Part shown: in pieces, positions 36,060 to 47,470 of the stretch | How the letters are laid out: every line of letters starts with the position of its first letter | How positions within the stretch are numbered: position 1 is the stretch's first letter | From: Rhyzopertha dominica | Taxonomy: Eukaryota > Arthropoda > Insecta > Coleoptera > Bostrichidae | Direction: 5' to 3' | Assembly (NCBI GenBank): GCA_025024175.1 | Contig: QCXZ01000041.1 | Location: 6,257,786 to 6,321,785, forward strand | DNA length: 64,000 bases | Notes under the pieces: model-generated | The model's input: the letters and a program-made list of their open reading frames with translations, nothing else | Told to the model about the DNA's origin: nothing | The model's database searches: none | Position numbers and translations under genes: made by a program

Positions 36060-37885
36060 AACCATTCAATATTGGGCTATGCACATAGAGAACAATTTGT
36101 TTGGAAGAAAAAAATATATTTACGGCAAACAAATTATTTGTTTGTATATGGCGAAGTAAATGATTTGTTTGTTTCAAACCCTCAAAATTCTTGAAGCGGC
36201 TAAAATAACATTTATTTAATATAATATATACAAAGTTTTAAATCAAATTTTGAAACTATTGAATCAAGAATAATCACTTCCTTTGTAGAACAAAGTATTT
36301 GTTTCACTAAATCATAAATATGTTTGGAATAAACATATGATTAAATTTGACTGAAACAAATATTTTTTGCAATCAGAGAAGAGGTAAGTGATTCCCTGCA
36401 TACCAAATAAATATTTCTTTGCAGTAAAGATATCACTGATTTAGTCCAATGAAACAGCTATTTCCTGGAATCCAACAATTGTTTGATTGAAAGAATTCAT
36501 ATGCTCAATTCATTATCTCTGTTATTGCAGCAAACTGCATGTGAATTTTAAAGAAATATATATTTTTTAATTAGATTGTATAAATATTGCATTCAAATAA
36601 GCCCTTTAAACATATAAATAAATTGTTTTTAAGTTAAAGAAATAAATTTTGATTAACCCACTTCGATATGTCTATGTATTTTATGCAAGTGTGTTCCTGT
36701 GACTTCCTGTTTTTTATAGTGCGTATAAAAGTTGTTTCTTGTAATTAAAAATGCAATATGTCACTCAATTCATTTCCACAAAACCGTAATTGGTTTAGTA
36801 AAAAACATCTGATTTAAATCAGCCTAACCTAGACAAGTCTATTGGCAAGGTAAATTTTGCTACTCACATGTACGAATATAATGCAGACGGAAAGTATGAT
36901 ATTTATTTTAATTTAAAGGACAATCACAAATCTACTGGTTTCTATAGCGTGATAAATGTGTTCCATTTTAGTATTACAAATATACTGAATGAATAACGCA
37001 TTCCTTGTAATAGTAGTTTGGTACAAATAGGGCACTTCATTGACCAGACTTTAGTAACATATACCTACTTCAAGATGTAGAGAAACAACGCCGTAATTAA
37101 CATTCTTCCGAATCATATATGGTCATTTTGTAACAGAGCTTGCGTTAACGATCATGTGCTTGTTTGAATACCTTATTTTTCACATCATATTCAGCAAATA
37201 CTTTATTTAGGCTTCATACTCACTTTTAAAATCTGTGACCATCTTCCTCTTTTGTTTCACAATTTAATGAAATAAAGTGACAGTAATAAGTAACAAATAA
37301 CGGCGGCTTTTCCCGATTTACCTTGATACATTCTGTCCAGTGTCCAACCATGGCTAAAGAAGCGGAACCCCAAACTTCCACTTTGTTAGTGGAACGCGCA
37401 AATTCAAACAATTATTTCTTTGTATCCAAAAACAGATTGTTGCATTAGAGCATCATTTATTGTGTTTAAATACATGTTGTTTGCTGTAACAACAGGTGTG
37501 TTTGAGTTGAACATTTAAATAGTTGAATAACTTAAAGAAACATTGATTTAACGAAATATATATTTATTAGAAACAAGCATTTGCTTTTTTGTTGATATAA
37601 TTCTCAAAGCATTTAATTTAAATATTTGAAATTTTAACTCATTGGAATAAATTGTTTGACCGTGAAAAATAATATTTGATTCGCTCAAATAATTATTAGG
37701 TTACTTGAACTCGCAAGTTCTGTTCGACCTCAAATAAATGGTAATATAGTTACAAGCAAACAGATATTCTTCTTACAAATATAATTTGTTTGTTTGAAGA
37801 TAAATTTGTTGGACATAAAGGAATGTAAGTCAAACAAATTGATTTTATAAATCCAAACAAACAGTTTTATCTGTGTGGGGCTATC
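36060..37885. mobile_element. possible long foldback element rich in TTTGTTTG
   Basis: The left end (from about 36075: GCACATAGAGAACAATTTG then TTTGGA) and the right end (reverse complement from about 37880: CCACACAGATAAAACTGTT then TGTTTGGA) look like decayed inverted termini. For several hundred bp inside, both sides contain repeated ATTTGTTTG/CAAACAAAT words, sparse in the central part (36660-37400). No coding region was recognised. Limits are approximate. Confidence 0.4.
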
Positions 37886-38139
37886 GCACAATTTTTGTCA
37901 AAATTTCAGAATTTGTTACTAAATTTTTATGAAAGACTGATTTTTAAGGTTTATTCGTTTAAAGCTATATTATGTAACAAATCTTTTCGTGCTTTTGGGC
38001 CTCTGTTTCGGCTACCAAACTTTGGAATACCGCGTACCTACAGTATAGCAATGCGACGTTTGCCACCTACAGCTCATTATCAGGAACTGTGTCACAACCA
38101 GCCCAGATTAAACTAGCCAACCCCGAAATAACCGACCTC

Positions 38140-38610
38140 CATTAATAAAACTCGCCGCACACACGGGAAGTCTTATAATAACGAGGAAGAAACGGCCTCC
38201 TCGTCGGTCAACGCTCATCAAGGATTTACTGCCCCGCCGTTTGCCGAGCCTAACCGTTTAGGAAGTTGGGCCGTAAGTTCGGCGAAGGGGGAGCATTCGC
38301 AGAAGTAAAACAACGGCAGATCCTCCGGGGGCGGCCCTAAACTGACGGACTAGCGACTAATTAGTTTGGAAGCCGCGGTTGTCGACGCCGCCGCCCGCGA
38401 TGAAATTCAAAACTTGCCTGTGTCACACTCCGTTTATCTTTATAAGACGGAGGGCCCGGTCTGCGAGCGCCGAACTGCTTCGACGGGAATGACGGCTGAA
38501 AATCGTTTCCTCCGCCATTCAGCGCTGCAGGAACCCGAAGCGGTGGTATATTGTGACTCGAAGAATGGGTCCTCGGTTGGGAGGCAAATTAATGTAATAG
38601 TGGCAATGAC
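38140..38610. promoter_or_regulatory. GC/CpG-rich island with homeodomain-like sites
   Basis: The strongest GC-rich island in the window, with CpG-dense runs around 38320-38520. It carries CCATTAATAAAACTCG near 38138, a palindromic CTAATTAG at 38357-38364, and CTTTATAAGACGG near 38438. A 247-codon frame starting inside it runs into an (AAT)n repeat and is not a gene. Regulatory role inferred. Confidence 0.4.
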
Positions 38611-38704
38611 GATATTGGTTGGGAGTACTTTTTACTGTAGTTTATGCCTTCCCACATTTCCCAGAATAAATAGGTATCGATTGAATGTTCTTTACATTAC
38701 TCTA

Positions 38705-38840
38705 TACAGGGACGGTACAAAGTATGGAACCAGCAGGATATTTCAGGTTCTGATTGACCGATTTTTTTTGAAATCGTGCATGGGTCAATGGGTAATTAAA
38801 ATGCATTTTCTGGAATTCTTTCAACTCCGTGTCAGCTGTC
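38705..38840 (+). repeat. dispersed repeat, copy 1
   Basis: The block TACAGGG..GTACAAAGTATGG, then AACCAGCAGGATATTTCAGG and TCGTGCATGGGTCAATGGG is the same as the reverse complement of 40290-40440. It is non-coding and probably a fragment of a miniature transposon related to the mariner-like families nearby. Confidence 0.65.
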
Positions 38841-38851
38841 GTTTAATCGTT

Positions 38852-38900
<49 letters not shown>
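38852..38900. repeat. (AAT)n microsatellite
   Basis: About 16 uninterrupted AAT/TAA units directly after the dispersed repeat copy ending at about 38840. Confidence 0.95.
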
Positions 38901-39333
38901 TAAATTTATTTGTGGTAGCGGTCAACATCATACTTTACATTCAGATAAATTACATATTACAAATAGTTGGCGCTACTACAAAAAGGACTAAGAAGGCAGG
39001 AAACCTGATTTCTAATCTTAGTCTAGAAAAAAAAACAGTCAAATTACAGAATACCCAAAGTGCTGGTGTCTCCGACCGCCCTATTAGAAAAGAAATAAAC
39101 TATTTATAGACGGGACATAATTACAAGGAAAACGCAATGCAAGAAAGCAATGAGTTCAATGCAAAGCTGACAAATATAAGGATGCTGGATTCACGAGAAC
39201 TGGCGAGACATCAAAAGACGACGATACTCTGATCTGCATTTAAAAAATTTGCACTCTTTTATCTGAATTGGAATACTATTAAATACTTGGAGATGTTGTA
39301 AGTAAAAGACCAGTGAATAAAGCAGTGTAGTGT

Positions 39334-39896
39334 CTAAGGGGGGGACAAGAGTTCACGAAACCTAGTGTTCAAAGAGTGCACATCAGTACGAAAAGTGATT
39401 TTGTTGCATAGGTTGGGTGGACATTTGAAAAACATAATTGAAAAGTATAGGCACGCCGCGTGTAACACACGTCTATGCGCCATGTTCAGCCATCCTGCAG
39501 AAATCAACTTATGTGAAATCCGAGAAAATTTTCGAATTCCGTAAATAAATTTCAAACAAGACTTTTGCAAACGCTCAATGCGATTCACATTTGCCCTGGT
39601 TAAGCATGGGCCATACAAGACCTTGCAACCGTTAGCTTTATTTTTAAGTTAATGGGTAAGATATGGCGATAACGATATAGCTTTCTCAAGCTAATGTATG
39701 CAACATTTAATTCTTTAATAATGAAATTACTAAAATGTAGTTTCGTGTCTATATCAACACTCAAACTTTTCGCTACTTTAGAGCATTGCAAAATACCTTT
39801 TCCAACTTTAATCGTTAATATATGGGCGCAAGTTACATTTTTTAATGGGAAGGGGAGTGAAAAGGTATCACTGAAAATTATATTTTTTCCTATCAC
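39334..39896 (-). pseudogene. LINE reverse transcriptase C-terminal region
   Basis: Two overlapping minus-strand frames carry the end of a jockey-like LINE ORF2. The upstream one (39896-39600) has KSLSVDIDTKLHFSNFI and LRKLYRYRHILPINLKIKL. The downstream one (39618-39334) has YGPCLTRANVNRIERLQKSC, then LISAGWLNMAHRR and KITFRTDVHSLNTR. This is the region after the catalytic palm. The first 25 or so codons of the upstream frame belong to a different dispersed repeat (about 39815-39890), so the LINE was cut or joined there. One frameshift separates the two parts. Confidence 0.8.
39815..39895 (+). repeat. dispersed repeat, copy 2 (partial)
   Basis: ATATGGGCGCAAGTTACATTTTTTAA also occurs, in the opposite orientation, at about 40298-40325. 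It marks a repeat boundary against the LINE fragment. Confidence 0.6.
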
Positions 39897-40139
39897 ACTT
39901 GTACAATTTATTGCTTCTGAGTTGAAAAAAGTGTAAATACAATAATTGAGTCTGACAAGGAACGAAAAGAATGAAATGATAATTTTTGTCTAGTTTGATC
40001 AATTTATTGCGAATAAAAATAAAAAAGAAAAACATGATTCCGTGAAAAATGCACTATTTTATCAGATTTACATTACATAAGATGCTCAAAAGGTTCCCCA
40101 TTTACTTCCTAGGAGTAATGCAGTCTTGAGTAAAACTTT

Positions 40140-40440
40140 TCTAATATTCTTTGTAGCATATTTGGAGGTAAGTTCTAAATTTCTGCCCCGATTCGTCCTT
40201 TTAAATCTTCTGCATTATGTGGCCGATCAGCATAAATAGGATTTTTAGATACCCTTTAGATCCTTTACCATCATGTGCCTTTTGACCCCCCTTGTCTTTT
40301 AAAAAATGTAACTTGCGCCCATATCTCGATTCAATTGCCCACAGGACCATGCACAATTTCAGAAAAATGGGTCGTACAGAACCTAAAATATCCTGCTGGT
40401 TCCATACTTGGTAGCGACCCTGTATATCAAACAAAAAATT
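40140..40440 (-). repeat. dispersed repeat, longest copy
   Basis: Read on the minus strand this starts ACAGGGTCGCTACCAAGTAT and runs through the blocks found at 38705 and 39815 to GGGGGGTCAAAAGGCACATG. A similar TGTGTCTTTTGACCCCCCC occurs at 58940-58958 beside a transposase HTH fragment, suggesting that this is a miniature derivative of that transposon. It has no coding capacity. Confidence 0.6.
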
Positions 40441-40599
40441 ATTCAATATTGACAAGTTCTTTCCGTCAAGGGGCATGCCAGGGTGCAAGTGCAACTGTCG
40501 GGGGCAGTCGAAAAGGCGGTCCCTCATTTAATTGCACAAAAATATATTACCGAGATAAATCACCCGTGAAACGAGAAGTTTTTGACTATGATTGAAATC

Positions 40600-40860
40600 C
40601 AGTTAAGTAGATAAATGGCCTTCCGCGGAAACCGATGTGAAACTGAGAACCAGGGGGACGTCGGGAACACAATGGACCTGCAAAAATGCTATCGTACCCC
40701 GAACAATGCAAACCGATCTTACTACAAAAGGTCCTAGTGTGGTCCACGGTATCGAATGCCCGATGCCGATGTTTCGTTTATCACCGATGATTTGCGGAAA
40801 ATTGAAAATGATCCCGGTATTCGCGAGAGCCCTCGTATTAACATAGGGCCGCGTGAGTGT
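40600..40860. promoter_or_regulatory. GC/CpG-rich island, possible cis-regulatory module
   Basis: GC-rich block with CpG runs. A 69-codon frame in it has no recognised domain. Regulatory role inferred from similarity in character to the other islands. Confidence 0.3.
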
Positions 40861-41469
40861 TTGTAGTAAATGTGTAACATATCTACTTTGTTTTATTCTT
40901 GTTTGCCAACATACAACAAAACCAATGAGATTGTTTTTTAATGAAAGGTTTAAGTGTAATTACAATTATGTTGTAACTTCGATTTACTCTGCTGACTACT
41001 GCAATAAAATGAAGGTTTGTAATACTAATTTTCAGTTATTGTTGGTTTGTAACATAACGGGTTTCTCCAAGTTCCAAAATACTTCATAACTTGTTTATTA
41101 TTAGAAATATCAACTATTTTATATAGCTGGGTTTCTGATAAACATCTAAAAATTGTTAAAAAAACCGTAGCTGTTCTTTTAATGGAATCTATCTAGGCTG
41201 ATTTAATTTTTTTGGTTCTATGCTAAATTACGAGTCACTTTTATAGAGGCCGTATATAAATATATCATCCATTTTTTAGTAGAATTTCGAAATGCAGGAT
41301 CTGTTCAAAAATTAGTCGAATATAAAGATCCAGGTTGCTAAAATACCTAAGTTTTGAGCAAANTTTCTGCTTTTTTGACAATATAAATACAGAGGGTTTT
41401 TGTCAAAGTTACAGCCTGTTAATTTTATTGCAAACATTATATAAGTCTCAAACTGAATATTACTCGTCA

Positions 41470-41760
41470 GGAACTAATTAAAATGATACAAAGTCTTGGT
41501 GAAGCAAAGCGAAATATTTTGTTGGCCCAAAGAATGTACAATAAAATATACCCAAATGCAAGACTGTCATAAAGTACTGCACTTGAAAAATTGACGAAAA
41601 CCTCGCAACGGAAACTGGGACAGAAACTTGACATATCGCGGTTAATCGAATCATGTTAAAACACCTCTACCACTACCACCTTGAACTACATCAAGAACTT
41701 TTCGGCGATGACGTTCAAAATCGAGTATATTTTTGTGAAACCATGGACAATTTAATTGAT
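41470..41760 (+). pseudogene. DUF4817-type transposase N-terminal remnant
   Basis: Plus-strand frames read ELIKMIQSLGEAKRNILLAQ followed by RMYNKIYPNARLS. This matches the helix-turn-helix region (DUF4817) that opens a widespread insect mariner-related transposase. After a stop and frame changes, HLYHYHLELHQELFGDDVQN and RVYFCETM follow, corresponding to the stretch just before the first catalytic Asp. No catalytic motif is identifiable beyond this. The gene is broken. Confidence 0.65.
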
Positions 41761-41989
41761 AACAACTGGAGTTGATGTTAATGATGTTTTGAGGTTCGAG
41801 GATTTCGTCAAAGTGATCTCCCACTTGTGATGGGAAATATGGATTTGCATATGCGAAGGATCATGTGGCCTCTGAAAGAAGGAGCCCTTGTACATTATCA
41901 CGAGTAGTTCGACAAGGATGAAATATGGAATTAATTTAGCCAATGCTGCTTTGAGATATGTTAGCTTTTGCCTGAATTTTCCTGCAACT

Positions 41990-42860
41990 TAATTGCGCAA
42001 CCTGGATTCTCCATCTTACTATGCAAACATTATATTGATGGAAATCTTGTCAAAAAAAAACTTTTGGCCAGAACAGTATTCCAGCGCAATGGCAAAACGT
42101 AACAACTGACAACAAATTATACTTACGAAGACATGTGCTTCTAATCAGCAAATTAATTATCCAATGTAATATATTAAGGCCCCAACATGGTACCTATTTT
42201 ATTTATGTTTTCCAGAACACCATGATTTATAGCAAGCAAACCCTAGGAGAGTGATTTACTGTCGTCATCATTTTAATGAATTAATTAAAGTATTGCTGAA
42301 TCCAAAATATATCTAGTAACTAAAATTTTAACCAACTTACTTAATTAAACAGTGTACAGTTGTTGAAAGACTATATGTATGAATTTGGATATAATTGGTC
42401 AGACCAGTTGATAAGGGTAGAATTTGCTAAAACAAAATTTGCTATTTTGAAAAGGGGCAACTAACTAGGAGGTGCCTTTTGAAAAATGAGTTTATAATTT
42501 GTCGTGTTTAAAAAATCGCAGTGGGTACATTCGAGTGAGCAAGTTGTTGACAGATGCAACAAAGAGATTTAATTACTTTTACTTGTCTGCAACGATTTGG
42601 AAGGCACGAATTTTTGACATAACCCTGTATTTCGAAATTCTGGCAAAAAGCGCCACAAATCAAAACTGATGACAGACAAAAACAACCTTTATAACAGTCA
42701 TTCGTGATTTAGCATAGAATCTCAAGATAAAATGAAACTGGGTACATCTGAAAAAAAAAACAACCTTAGTGTCCTTTATATTTGGACACCCTGTATATAA
42801 AATGTGCGGCGGAAATGCAGTTATAATAATCTAAAGAAAGAAGAACCGAGCATTTTTGTA
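41990..42860 (+). repeat. dispersed repeat shared with 22605-23045
   Basis: Shares ordered blocks with the 22.6-kb copy, interrupted by about 300 bp of unrelated AT-rich DNA (about 42130-42440). Near the end TTTGGACACCCTGTATATAA (42781-42800) resembles the CACCCTGTA termini of mariner-type elements. It follows the DUF4817 remnant and could be that element's 3' part. Confidence 0.55.
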
Positions 42861-43380
42861 ACCCAAAGTGTTTGCTTTTTGCTTGCACACATTGCCGTCT
42901 GTAAATTCTTGTCATTGAAATTTGACACAATTTAAAACTTGGCTGGAAGCAGTACAAGTTGACTTCTTCAGGATGTGATCTCTTAGTATAGTGAAAGACG
43001 GCCTGACGAAAAGCAAAGTTTACCTCCGCTTGGATTAAGGGATCAAGTTACTAACTACTACTTCCAGTTTCCTGACCTTATCAAGAGTCTGCCTATTTAG
43101 TAAAAGACAAAAAAGCATAATTGTAAACTGTAAATTCCGCTTAATTTAATAGAAAGCTTACAAGTAGCTTTTTTTGCATAAAGCACACAAATTATTAATA
43201 AAACCATTAGCAAAATTATGAATATACATAATAATCGTCTATTAAATTTTTAGAACGCTGTGTTACTAATATTCAGTCATTTTTAATGTAAGAGTCGCGT
43301 TTTATTTGTTTGGCAAATTCTCGGCGTTCACTTTGAGATTGAGTACAATGTAATATTAGGAATTTTTAGCGAAAATACAT
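42860..43380. other. intergenic, no gene recognised
   Basis: AT-rich sequence without recognisable features. Confidence 0.5.
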
Positions 43381-43720
43381 TTGTAGCCGTTCCGCAGCCG
43401 CCTGTCATGTTGATTTACGGTCCCGCGGAGTGCTAAAAATTTGATATATGCATCAGTCTTATTACCGAAGTTTTGAGTTATGCACCGAACAAACTCATTA
43501 AATTAGCCGTGAGACTTTACCTCTCCAGATATTATTTATCGCGCCTTTTTGCCAGCTACAGTGCGGTTTCGAACGTAAATCACAGCAGATGGCGCGGCAG
43601 TTCGCGCCCGTTTTCCATCTTCAGGAGCGACAATTTCAATAAAACGCGATATAAAAGTACACCGATATCTGTAACTATAAAACTGATACACGGAATATAT
43701 GCGTAATAAAAGTGGAAGAG
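43380..43720. promoter_or_regulatory. GC/CpG-rich island with Exd/Hox-like site
   Basis: GC-richer block with TGATTTACGG (43411-43420), an Exd/posterior-Hox-like word, plus ACTCATTAAATTAGCC near 43492 and CAATAAAACGCG near 43636. No coding signal. Enhancer role inferred. Confidence 0.38.
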
Positions 43721-44188
43721 TATTAAATTTTCAAGCCTGATACCCCGAAATCGTAAAACTGGAAATTGTGTCTATTGGAAATGCATCGATTCCAAAATAA
43801 AACCTACGCTGGTTCTTTGCATTAGGCAACTGCAGTAAAATTTTACGCCGAAAACGACGATAAGGGAATCTATACCACGTTTCAGCAGTTTTGTGTCTGG
43901 ATTTGACGACACTACGATTGGACATTATAGTGCATTGCCAGAACCCTACTGTGAGTCAAATAAGGTTATATGTAAAATTTTTCATATACCCTATCTGAAA
44001 ATACAGTATGAAAAACGAAAGTGGTAATCATTATTAAGTTTATCGGAGAATAGTTTCTATAATTCTTAATCATATTGGCCTCTTTTTTTGGAGAAGAGTA
44101 TAACACTTTGTCGGAATTAAAGAAAGCTGCAGACCACTGGATATCATTCATTCGAGCAGATGATAGAAGATAGTATTGTTATGGAAAG

Positions 44189-45290
44189 CTGATAGCTAAC
44201 AATTACTTGGAGGCCTTCGAGACAACTGCATTGGCATCGGCACGGCTTAAACCTAAGTGTTGGTTTAGATACGTGGACGACACTTTAACCGTCTAGCCGC
44301 ATGGAGAACAGAACATAAAGGAGTTCCTGGACCATCTAAATAGCATCCATAGCGGCATACAATTTACGATGGAGTTCAGACCAATGGCACGGATGTGATG
44401 GTGACAAGGAAACAAGACGGCACGCTAGGTCGTCGGGTCTATAGGAAGCCAACCCACACGGATCGCTACCTGCATGCAGATTCACACCACCACCTCGCCC
44501 AAAAACAAGGTGTCATCAACACGCTGATACAGCGAGCGAAGCTAATCAGCGAACCAGACCACCTAGAAGAGGAATTAGAACATCTACGCAGAGCACTACA
44601 GAAGAACGGATATCCTAAGGCACATATTGAGAATGCTATCAACAAGCAACCACGGAGGAAGGAACCAGAGGAGCACATCGCTGCAGCATACCTGCCCTAC
44701 GTCGATGCATGTACAGATAAGATCGGACGGCTGCTGAGAAGACATCATATAAACACCATCTTCACCGCCTCGGGAAAGATAGCTAACGCTTTTCCGAAAT
44801 ATCGTTCGACGACAGAGGAGCTACAAACACAAGGTGTGTACATCATCCCATGCAGCTGTGGGAAGGTTTACATCGGCCAAACCGGAAGGCGCATCAGCAC
44901 GAGAATCAAGGAGCATATGAGGGACACCAGAGACCAGCAAGGTGATAGGTCGGCTGTAGCAGAACATCGAGTGGAGACTGGCCACATCATCAAATTCGAG
45001 GAAGCACAAATGCTGTCGAGGGAAGTGAGATTCTGGCCGGGACTGTACAAGGAAGCCATCAAAATCCAGAAGAATCCGCTCAATTATAACCGAGACCGAG
45101 GCATCGAACTACCTGGAATCTGGAAACCGGTCATGCGTAACAACGCATGTGACCCGGACGAGTATAAATACCCGAGCGGACTAGGACACTTCAGTTTCAG
45201 AGCTACCTCTGAGGAAGACACCGACAAGAGTCTCGAAACGTCAAGGTCAAATAACCAACGTGGGAACCAGCCCGGAAAACAACATGTCAG
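44189..45290 (+). mobile_element. Penelope-like element, 5'-truncated
   Basis: Begins inside the reverse transcriptase (LIANNYLEAFE) and keeps YVDD at 44270-44281, then an in-frame TAG at 44294-44296 and a frame change near 44390. It continues as an open frame into the linker and the GIY-YIG endonuclease, and ends with the terminal repeat segment that carries a hammerhead motif and ...AACAACATGTCA. The 5' part is missing. Flanking duplications were not found. Confidence 0.85.
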
Positions 45291-45357
45291 GTCTATACAG
45301 AAAAATTTGATAGAATCTGATTTGATATTATTAAATGCAACTGTAAAACAACAGTGA
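44395..45357 (+). CDS. Penelope-like RT tail and GIY-YIG endonuclease
   Basis: A 320-codon open frame. Residues 1-30 contain the conserved VYRKPTHTDRYLHADSHH stretch that follows the palm in Penelope reverse transcriptases. Residues 40-145 are the charged linker. Residues 147-235 form the GIY-YIG nuclease: GVYIIPCSCGKVYIGQTGRR with Tyr149 and Tyr159, Arg170, then His174, Glu220 and Asn232 at catalytic-type positions. Unusually for PLEs in this window, the nuclease is fully intact. The ATG is simply the first in frame after a frameshift that cuts it off from the RT palm, so it would not make a complete RT-nuclease. The last 40 or so codons read through the terminal repeat (including the hammerhead) into flanking DNA. 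It is an element protein and not a host gene. Confidence 0.8.
   Translation: MMVTRKQDGTLGRRVYRKPTHTDRYLHADSHHHLAQKQGVINTLIQRAKLISEPDHLEEELEHLRRALQKNGYPKAHIENAINKQPRRKEPEEHIAAAYLPYVDACTDKIGRLLRRHHINTIFTASGKIANAFPKYRSTTEELQTQGVYIIPCSCGKVYIGQTGRRISTRIKEHMRDTRDQQGDRSAVAEHRVETGHIIKFEEAQMLSREVRFWPGLYKEAIKIQKNPLNYNRDRGIELPGIWKPVMRNNACDPDEYKYPSGLGHFSFRATSEEDTDKSLETSRSNNQRGNQPGKQHVRSIQKNLIESDLILLNATVKQQ
45201..45250 (+). ncRNA. hammerhead ribozyme motif in PLE terminus, partly decayed
   Basis: CTGAGGA (45209-45215), a stem II region, GAAA (45235-45238) and the cleavage triplet GTC (240-242) occur with hammerhead spacing. Stem II pairs GACAC with GTCTC with one mismatch, and stem I has one C-A mismatch (CCT opposite AAG). 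The copy at 50 kb is fully paired, so this one is probably weakened. PLEs are known to carry hammerheads in their terminal repeats. Confidence 0.7.
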
Positions 45358-45359
45358 TA

Positions 45360-47240
45360 TAGTCAATTAATCAAGATGAAAAAGCGAAGTAGGTACAAAT
45401 TAAAGAAAGGAAGTCTTCTAGTGACGTGATGCGTGCAGAGGTAAAACCATTCTATCGTCCGTTTGCAAAAGAAAGATAGACCACGAACAAAGAAAGAATA
45501 GGAGATAAAAGAAGGTATGTAACGTAGCACACGAACAAGAGTCCACTGGTCACTGTGAATAAAATAAAGACTACTCTATTAACTCAGGGTTAAATGTTCA
45601 GACTCAAGTACGGTACTTTTTACTAACACGGAAAAGAATCGTTTTTCTTTTAAACGTTTATGTTGTTATATAGTAAAGTTCTGTCACAGCTTAACATTAA
45701 AACCTTATCAAATTCTAGTTTTATTTAGTGCTTTATTAAAAATTGTAAGTTATCAGTCTTTTAACAAACGAAGAAAACAAACCATGGATGCTACACAATT
45801 AATCTATTACATGTTTATTTTGTAGTTTTTTATGTCGATTTTCAATATCTAAGGTTCTGTTTTAGGTAAACTTTCTCCTGCATTCATGTTGTGATCTATC
45901 AAATATTGTCCAGTCCATATTGTCATGATAACCTTTCGATTTGCTTTTGGAATAAAAATCAAACTTGCATCTCCATTTTTACTTTTCACAAACCCGTTAA
46001 GATGATATATCTCACACCACCGCACAAGAAAGAAAATTGATGTAACGTGCATTTATTTTCCCTTTTACAAAAATCCAATCCATATCTCGTCTACACTTTT
46101 GTAATCATGTATTTAAATTTTCTACAAAGAAGACATGTGTCTTTTGGTATTTTCTATTGCTTGTTTTCCATGCCATACCACGAATTTCGGCAACCGTTTT
46201 TTTTCTCGCAGTCTTTGAATTTTGATATACGTACATTAATCTGCTACAGTGACGCGTTCCATTGCATCAAACTACCCCGACATGAGAATTTTTTACGCAT
46301 AAATTGAGTGACCTACCCGAACTCTGTAATACATAGCTATGTGATGCCCCAATGATAGACTTTTATATTTTGACAGCACTTTTTTTTTCGCCATCGTCAG
46401 TTCAGCGCCAGTTTGATGTGAAGGAATTAAGACATGACACTTGTATGTAATAACTTTTGCTGCCAAGTCACAATTTTTACACCTGACATAGATACATATT
46501 TTAACAGGTCTTAGCACAAAAAAAATACCTTCACACATTACTAAACAAAAACACGTTGCTTTTAGTTAAGTCCCAGAAGGCTAATATCCTCCATGTAGTT
46601 ACGGTGATTTGCAGGTACATAATAAACGTGTAATTTATTTTAATGTCATTTCCTTATCTTTATAAGGGAATTATTTAAACGTTTGTGCGTCCCATATTTT
46701 CTAAAAAAGAACTTCGGCAAACGCGAACCTTTCACAGAATTTTAACTGCGCAGGTAATAAAGTTAATTTGTGCGAGTTATTAGAAGCTATATTACGTTAT
46801 TGTATGTACTATTTGTTACGATATTCAAGGGCAATTTATGATTCATGTAGGTATTTAACACTGATTTATCCAACACATGATAGATAAGCAAATGTACTTA
46901 CGATTTTTTTTACAAATTAAGAAATAAAAGTGTTTTATATCGTATTTTAATAGAAGTTGCCATTTCGCCTGAGAATAGCTGGTTTTTGGACGGAGATCGC
47001 ATCCTTTGGTCCATCTGATTTACCACTACTGTAACTAGTATCTATCGTATGCCAAATCAGTGAAAACGATTGCAATAGGGATGTGTTTTGCACGGTTTGG
47101 AATATCCGGTAAAATATGTTCCCTAGCGAATACGACGTTAACCCTAATATGACAGGTGCACAAAAGATTAAAAAAATTGAGTTTTGCTCCACTAGGATCT
47201 GCACTGTGCCAGAAATTCGTTATTGCGATGGCTGAAATTA
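45360..47240. other. intergenic, no gene recognised
   Basis: AT-rich flank of the PLE. Open frames of up to 86 codons around 45849-47204 have no motif. Confidence 0.5.
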
Positions 47241-47244
47241 AGTA

Positions 47245-47470
47245 GTTGTACTTTGCACCCTATTCACCCCATTTGACTCCGTCGGACTTCAGGCTATTCC
47301 CCAGTTTAAAAAAATCGCGCTGGAGTAATGTGAATCAAATTCTGATGAAATTGCAGCTACAGGCAGATATTTTGAAAAATTACAAGTTTCGGTCTACCAA
47401 GGTGGGATAAGGTGTTTAGAATAGCCTTGGAGCAACCCTGTACAACCAGAGGGAGATTATGTTGCAAAAG
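47245..47470 (+). pseudogene. mariner transposase C-terminal remnant
   Basis: Frames give YSPHLTPSDFRLFPSLKKS (the proline-rich region containing the third catalytic Asp of mariner, here PSDF). After a frameshift come AATGRYFEKLQVSVYQGGIR, CLE-stop and PEGDYVAK, the usual mariner end. Stops at two places and a missing N-terminal two thirds make it inactive. Confidence 0.75.

Noticed and set aside
38366..39109. 247-codon open frame on the plus strand
   Set aside because: It starts in a GC-rich island, runs through a dispersed repeat and then a long poly-Asn from the (AAT)n microsatellite. No domain or splice context.
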